Part shown: in pieces, positions 60,347 to 64,000 of the stretch | Numbering within the stretch: the first letter of the stretch is position 1 | Layout: every line of letters starts with the position of its first letter | Source: Spirochaetales bacterium | Lineage (GTDB): Bacteria > Spirochaetota > Spirochaetia > Treponematales > Treponemataceae | Reading direction: 5' to 3' | Assembly: GCA_030540405.1 (NCBI GenBank) | Contig: JAUNWH010000006.1 | Span: forward strand, 20,065 to 84,064 | DNA length: 64,000 bases | The notes under the pieces: model-generated | The model's input: only the letters and a program-made list of their open reading frames with translations | The model's database searches: none | Told to the model about the DNA's origin: nothing | Position numbers and translations under genes: made by a program

Positions 60347-61542
60347 GTTTGACTTTATACAAAGACCTTGTTGACGATTGTTCAGTTGCTTGCATTCCAG
60401 AAAGCGGAAATGTTAAATCTGTAAAGGCCTCTTTTTTGGAAAAGCAGAATCCTTTTGAATACGATGCAGACATTTTGAAGTTTGCTGAAGGTGTAGGAAT
60501 TCCAATCTGGAACGGTGAAACATGGATTCAGACAATTAACCGTGAAGAATTCACTTTTGACCCTGCAAGTTTGCTTGATACAGGCAATGAGCTTGAATTT
60601 GGTGTTGATTACTGGGTTTATATCTGCATGGACGGTGGAAGCCCGGAAATTGTTGTTTCTAAAAACGAGAGCTTCCCGGATGGTTCAACAGCTGCAACTT
60701 CCCGCAAAGTCGGACATTTTTATTATGGTTCTATTCGCAAAGTTTCAAATGATGGCTTGTGGATTCCGATTGATTCAGCCGGAAATAAGTTTGGATCAAG
60801 TGGCACAAAATGGCAGGATAACGTAACAGTCGGCATTGTTCCTAATTCAATTTGGGATTTGAAGCATAAGCCTAAAATTTCACATCCTGGACTTGTCGAA
60901 GTGAACGGCATTTGGATGGGTGCATTCCAGGCAAGCGCAGAAGAAGCCTTTTCCTTTATGGGCGGCACAAACGGCTTGCACATAAAGAGCGGAAAACTTG
61001 CTACAAAATACGGTGCAATCCCTGTTACTGGAAGTGAAGGAATGAACCAGTTTACATTCAATGAAATCGCGCATAAACAGGGCTTGCGTTTGCCGCGTTA
61101 TGCAGAATGGCTTGCTGGAGCTTTTGGCAGCCCACAGGGTGAAGATGGTTCAAATAATTATGGTTGGACTAAAACAACCAATACAGGCAGAACTTATACA
61201 GGCGTAGGCATAAACACATCAACAGGTAAGCACGATACTGCAAATGGCGTTAAACCTTATGCAATAAGTGCTTACAATTTGCACGATTGCGCCGGAAATG
61301 TTGCAGAATGGACTTCTGATTATTCAATCAGACAGGATTCTACAAGCTGGAACTGGCAGAACGTTTTAGGTTCCGGCATGGGCCAGGCGTATTTGCCGTT
61401 TGCAGACGGTCTGTCTGCGCTGGTTTGCGGTAGCGACTGGTGCAACGGTGTTCACTGTGGCCCTCGCTCTGTGGACGCGCTCAACTACCCGTGGAACGTC
61501 AGCACGAGCATCGGGGCGCGGCTTGCCTGTGACGCGGCGTAG
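60343..61542 (+). CDS. DGR target (variable) protein, FGE/C-type-lectin-like tail-tip protein
   Basis: 399 aa. The N-terminal third probably attaches to the tail. From about residue 185 there is a formylglycine-generating-enzyme/C-type-lectin-like fold (GIWMGAFQAS, GLRLPRYAEWLAGAFGSP, AYNLHDCAGNVAEWTSDYS), the fold used by many DGR targets including the Treponema denticola one. The last 50 residues are the variable repeat (348-397), ending YPWNV..GARLACDAA. Variable residues are mostly Asn codons in the template. It is the last structural gene of the tail operon and presumably binds the host surface. The stop codon lies in the hairpin at 61533-61547. Confidence 0.9.
   Translation: MSLTLYKDLVDDCSVACIPESGNVKSVKASFLEKQNPFEYDADILKFAEGVGIPIWNGETWIQTINREEFTFDPASLLDTGNELEFGVDYWVYICMDGGSPEIVVSKNESFPDGSTAATSRKVGHFYYGSIRKVSNDGLWIPIDSAGNKFGSSGTKWQDNVTVGIVPNSIWDLKHKPKISHPGLVEVNGIWMGAFQASAEEAFSFMGGTNGLHIKSGKLATKYGAIPVTGSEGMNQFTFNEIAHKQGLRLPRYAEWLAGAFGSPQGEDGSNNYGWTKTTNTGRTYTGVGINTSTGKHDTANGVKPYAISAYNLHDCAGNVAEWTSDYSIRQDSTSWNWQNVLGSGMGQAYLPFADGLSALVCGSDWCNGVHCGPRSVDALNYPWNVSTSIGARLACDAA
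61386..61534 (+). repeat. DGR variable repeat (VR)
   Basis: 149 bp aligned without gaps to the TR at 62017-62165 (offset 631). There are 13 differences, all at TR adenines (nine A to G, three A to T, one A to C), and no difference at the 117 other positions. The last 26 bp (61509-61534) are identical and GC-rich, the expected initiation-of-homology region. Confidence 0.95.
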
Positions 61543-61547
61543 CCGCG
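61533..61547 (+). other. Hairpin/cruciform at the end of VR
   Basis: CGCGGC-GTA-GCCGCG is a perfect 6-bp stem with a 3-base loop, directly after the identical part of VR and containing the stop codon. DGR targets usually need such a stem next to VR for recognition. TR has no such stem. Confidence 0.8.
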
Positions 61548-61597
61548 TTTCTGTTTTCTGCTTATCTGAATATCTGGTTTTCTTTGTGAGGTAACAA

Positions 61598-61984
61598 ATG
61601 GATTTTTTGCAAGAGAAACACCCTGCCGGAAGTGTGTGGAATCTGTTGCTTTTTCAGAAATTCTACGATTTTGATGTGTACTTTGAGCCGATTATAGAAC
61701 GCTTTCCAGCGTTTGAAAAATCGGCTTGGTGCGCACAAATTAAAAACACTTTGATAGACACGATAAAGCTGATCTTGATAACAAACAAAGCCCGTGACAA
61801 AATGCCGGGTTGGTATAAAGTAGACACCAATTTGGAGCTGCTTAAAATCTATATCCGGCGTATGCGTCAAAAGAAATATCTCTCAACCCGAACTTATGAA
61901 ACGGCAGTAAAGCGTCTTGCAGAGATAGGTAAGATTCTAAGCGGTCTTATCAAGGGCATTGGCAACAATGCCTGTAAAAACTAA
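61598..61984 (+). CDS. avd: Accessory variability determinant (Avd)
   Basis: 128 aa, all helical and basic at the C-terminus (KIYIRRMRQKKYLSTRTYET, KRLAEIGKILSGLIKGIG). Length, charge and place between VR and TR match Avd, a pentameric four-helix-bundle protein that binds the DGR reverse transcriptase and template RNA. GTGAGG precedes the ATG. Confidence 0.85.
   Translation: MDFLQEKHPAGSVWNLLLFQKFYDFDVYFEPIIERFPAFEKSAWCAQIKNTLIDTIKLILITNKARDKMPGWYKVDTNLELLKIYIRRMRQKKYLSTRTYETAVKRLAEIGKILSGLIKGIGNNACKN
61955..61972 (+). other. GNRA-type hairpin at the end of avd
   Basis: GGCATTG-GCAA-CAATGCC is a 7-bp perfect stem with a GCAA tetraloop, 45 bp before TR. It may be part of the folded template RNA. 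Confidence 0.5.
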
Positions 61985-62016
61985 CATTTTTACGAAAAGG
62001 CAGCTGAAACAAAATT

Positions 62017-62165
62017 GGCATATTTGCCGTTTGCAAACGGTCTGTCTGCGCTGATTTGCGGTAACAACTGGAACAACGGTGTTCACTGTGGCCCTCGCAC
62101 TGTGAACGCGAACAACTACCCGTGGAACGTCAACACGAACATCGGGGCGCGGCTTGCCTGTGACG
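62017..62165 (+). ncRNA. DGR template repeat (TR) within its template RNA
   Basis: 149 bp matching VR except at adenines. In the VR frame it contains eleven AAC (Asn) codons, the typical design that gives wide amino-acid choice on A mutagenesis. The frame here is only copied, not translated. It lies between avd and the RT gene as in the Bordetella phage DGR. Confidence 0.93.
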
Positions 62166-62283
62166 AATGTAAATTGTTAAGAAAAAGGCATACGCTGTTA
62201 ATCACGGTTACGGCGTAGTGACGATTTATTTTTAACGTCAGTTCGGCTGCCTTTGCATGACATTTGTTGTGCTAAAGTCTTAG

Positions 62284-62318
62284 ACCAGAAAGGCTACGCG
62301 CTTTTCTGGTTATTTTTT
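62284..62318 (+). terminator. Strong hairpin with T run between TR and the RT gene
   Basis: ACCAGAAAGGC pairs with GCTTTTCTGGT (11 bp, one G-U) around TACGC and is followed by TATTTTTT. It may end the template RNA and limit read-through into the RT gene. Confidence 0.75.
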
Positions 62319-62327
62319 AAGTGAATA

Positions 62328-63335
62328 ATGATGGATAAACCTATATTTAGTGAAGTTTACGATTTTGAGAATTTGTATTGTGCAGCTTATGAAACTATAC
62401 AGGATAAAAAGTTTTATCCCGATGAATTAAGGTTTACAAGCAAACTTGAAGAAAATCTGATTGAATTACAGAATCAACTTATCTGGCACACATACAAGCC
62501 GGGCAGTTATTACAAATTTTGGGTTTATGATCCGAAGAAGCGATTGATTTGCGCTCCAGAACTAAAAGACAGGGTTATTCACACGGCTGTTTGCAGGGTT
62601 GTCGAAAAATACATCGACCCGCGCCTAGATTACGATTCTTACGCTTGCAGAAAAGGCAAGGGAACGCTTGATGCTGCAAACAGAGCGGCTTTTTATGCAA
62701 ACAAATATTCTCATTTTGTATATTTTGACATTAAGGGCTTCTTTGACAGCATTCCAATTTTACAGCTTGAAGAAGTTTATCTAAAACGTTTTATAGATGA
62801 TTCTGAAATTATATGGCTGTTGCATACAATTTTTATGAAAGATTGCAACGGCGTAGGCATAAAGAAAGGATGCAGAACAAGCCAGCTTTCAGCAAATGTT
62901 TATTTAAATGAATTAGACCATTTTATCCGGCATACACTTAAAGTAAAGGCGTTTGTCAGATATATGGATGATTTTATTATATTCAGCAATGACGCGGAAT
63001 ATTTGAAATATTGCTGGATTGAAATAGCAAGATTTCTGGAAGAAAAACTTTTCTTGAAACTTAACGACAAAACTTTTATAGGCTTAACTTCACAAGGATT
63101 TGAGTTTGTAGGTTACAGGATTTTTAAGGATTATAAAATTGTGAGAAAAACCGCTTTGGACAGAAGCGCAAAAACCTTAAAATCATGGAAGAATGGCAAA
63201 GTTGACGATTTATCCTTCTATCGGAGTACGGCAAGCCGTGTAGGACATTGCCAGGGTACGGCCGGTTACAAATGGTACTGCGAATATTTATTGAAAGCGT
63301 TGAAAATTGCGTTAATAGACAGAAAAGAAGAATAA
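62328..63335 (+). CDS. DGR-type reverse transcriptase
   Basis: 335 aa. RT blocks: RLICAPELKDRVIHTAVCRV (RT1), FVYFDIKGFFDSI with Asp134 (RT3), GIKKGCRTSQLSANVYL (RT4), YMDD at 212-215 in FVRYMDDFIIFS (RT5) and GFEFVGYRI (RT7). The SQ in RT4 is the mark of DGR enzymes, where group II intron and retron enzymes usually have SP. There is no maturase, RNase H or endonuclease domain. With Avd it copies TR RNA into cDNA while misreading adenines. Starts at either of two ATGs (62328, 62331). Confidence 0.95.
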   Translation: MMDKPIFSEVYDFENLYCAAYETIQDKKFYPDELRFTSKLEENLIELQNQLIWHTYKPGSYYKFWVYDPKKRLICAPELKDRVIHTAVCRVVEKYIDPRLDYDSYACRKGKGTLDAANRAAFYANKYSHFVYFDIKGFFDSIPILQLEEVYLKRFIDDSEIIWLLHTIFMKDCNGVGIKKGCRTSQLSANVYLNELDHFIRHTLKVKAFVRYMDDFIIFSNDAEYLKYCWIEIARFLEEKLFLKLNDKTFIGLTSQGFEFVGYRIFKDYKIVRKTALDRSAKTLKSWKNGKVDDLSFYRSTASRVGHCQGTAGYKWYCEYLLKALKIALIDRKEE

Positions 63336-63338
63336 GTT

Positions 63339-63854
63339 TTAGCTTAGCTTATCCATTTCTTTGTTGAAAATATCCTGCATCATTTGCGCCGCATAATCAG
63401 AAGCAGGTTCAAGCCATGCTTTTTTAGGGGTGTGTGTACCTGGATATTTTAAGTTCAAAATGTGGGTAGACTTAAAAGAAACGTTATCACCGCTTTTTCT
63501 AAAAGATGTAACCTTAAAAATAGAATTGTTCATGCGAATAAAGCCGTGTGTTTTGGCAGCAACAAAAGCACGGGCAACATGAGCAGCTTTCTTGCTTTTA
63601 AAGTTTGTCGAACCATGAACTACAAGCGGCTTTATGGCACTGTAATAATATGAACGGCGGACGGTTTTTAAATTTGAACCACCACGGGCTTTTGTGGTTG
63701 GTATAACCAAATTTCCGTTTGTTCCTCTGTGCGTTCCGCCTTTTTCCTGGCGTTCCATGTATGAGATTCGGTTTGTCGCGCCAGTTTCGCTTTTAATCTG
63801 ATTAAGCGTTTTTACATTTGAAGCGTCCATGTGTCGCCTGTTCGGATGCAACAT
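63339..63854 (-). pseudogene. N-terminally truncated paralogue of the 38752 gene
   Basis: From a possible ATG at 63830 it aligns with the 222-aa protein at 38752 from its residue about 63 to the end (SNVKTLNQIKSETGATNRIS with ANVKTLSEISSETGIDERRG; NLVIPTTKARGG with NLVIPHTRARKG; shared C-terminus ..MDKL). The first 60 residues are absent and replaced by unrelated ParB-like sequence. It converges on the RT gene, 3 bp apart. Probably non-functional. Confidence 0.7.
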
Positions 63855-63982
63855 TCCACAAGGCCAACATCAACGCCCTGTTTTTGCAAAAGTGCAAGCG
63901 CACGCAAACGGCGATGACCGCAAATCAATTCATAAACATTCTTACCCAGGGCAAACGCATGTAAAAACTCTTTCTGATAAAA
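63812..63982 (-). pseudogene. ParB-like nuclease fragment at the right edge
   Basis: An open frame bounded by stops encodes GKNVYELICGHRRLRALALL, a clear match to the ParB/Spo0J signature (YELIAGHRRLRAA). It lacks a start and breaks off where the paralogue begins near 63835. ParB-like proteins occur in the early region of Mu-like phages, so the rest may lie beyond the window. Confidence 0.5.
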
Positions 63983-64000
63983 TTACAGAAAGTGTGAAAT

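Noticed and set aside
62015..62218. Open frame across the TR encoding a copy of the target protein's end
   Set aside because: It is the template repeat. The frame is open only because TR matches VR; there is no ribosome site and the tail after 62167 is unrelated.
31640..64000. Prophage attachment sites (attL/attR)
   Set aside because: No direct repeat between the left gap and the right edge could be supported; the right end is probably outside the window.
1..64000. tRNA or rRNA genes
   Set aside because: No cloverleaf-like segment or rRNA sequence was noticed; a tRNA scan would settle it.

Overview
The window looks like a chromosomal segment of a Treponema-type spirochete. Genes are AT-rich and tightly packed with many start/stop overlaps. 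Lipoproteins carry spirochete-style lipoboxes, and there is a BspA-like leucine-rich-repeat lipoprotein and a Pst/Pho phosphate system. The genus is inferred from gene content; no database comparison was possible.

Host part (1 to about 30,020). First comes a glycolipid/acyltransferase block: a PlsC fragment, a GT8 glycosyltransferase and a GT8-PlsC fusion. A secreted TPR-like protein and a PotD lipoprotein follow. The phosphate regulon is pstS-pstC-pstA-pstB-phoU, and phoB-phoR lie about 7 kb further on. Direct hexamers repeated every 11 bp (TTAACA type) precede pstS and phoB, with weaker versions before the porin-like gene and the EAL-CBS-PP2C gene; I read these as Pho boxes. A BspA-like lipoprotein gene is out of frame at a C8 tract and may be phase-variable. 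Then come radC, an HtrA protease, uvrB and three large exported proteins with S-layer-homology domains. Several intergenic gaps are filled with palindromic repeats whose stems are kept by paired base changes.

Boundary (30,017-32,168). This holds an inverted-repeat (MITE-like) element, a DDE-transposase IS with a one-base frameshift, and an AT-rich stretch with repeated GGTAAA/TTTACC boxes.

Prophage (about 32,169 to beyond the right edge). It is a mosaic myophage. The packaging and head module is lambda-like: TerS, HU/IHF protein, GpA-type TerL, gpW, portal, ClpP-type protease with nested scaffold, decoration protein and capsid. Lysis is by holin-like proteins, nested spanins and a CHAP endolysin. 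The tail follows phage Mu: sheath, tube, frameshifted chaperone, tape measure, then gpN, gpP, gp45, gp46, gp47 and gp48. Cargo includes hicAB, a minus-strand membrane protein and a gene bounded by a duplicated terminator-promoter cassette. Integrase, repressor and transposition genes are not visible here.

Right end. The tail operon finishes in a complete diversity-generating retroelement (DGR): a receptor-binding-type target with an FGE/C-type-lectin-like C-terminus, its variable repeat (VR), an avd gene, the template repeat (TR) and a DGR-type reverse transcriptase. Across 149 aligned bases TR and VR differ at 13 positions, and every one is an adenine in TR. The system should diversify the phage tail tip.

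The least expected signal is a phage promoter family. Five copies of CGGTATAGCGA lie 16-18 bp before a -10-like hexamer that is only 6-8 bp before an ATG. Two minus-strand cargo genes have ordinary -35/-10 boxes with the same short gap. The layout predicts leaderless mRNAs. A second phage-only motif, the palindrome ACTCACGTGAGT, recurs seven times between phage genes.
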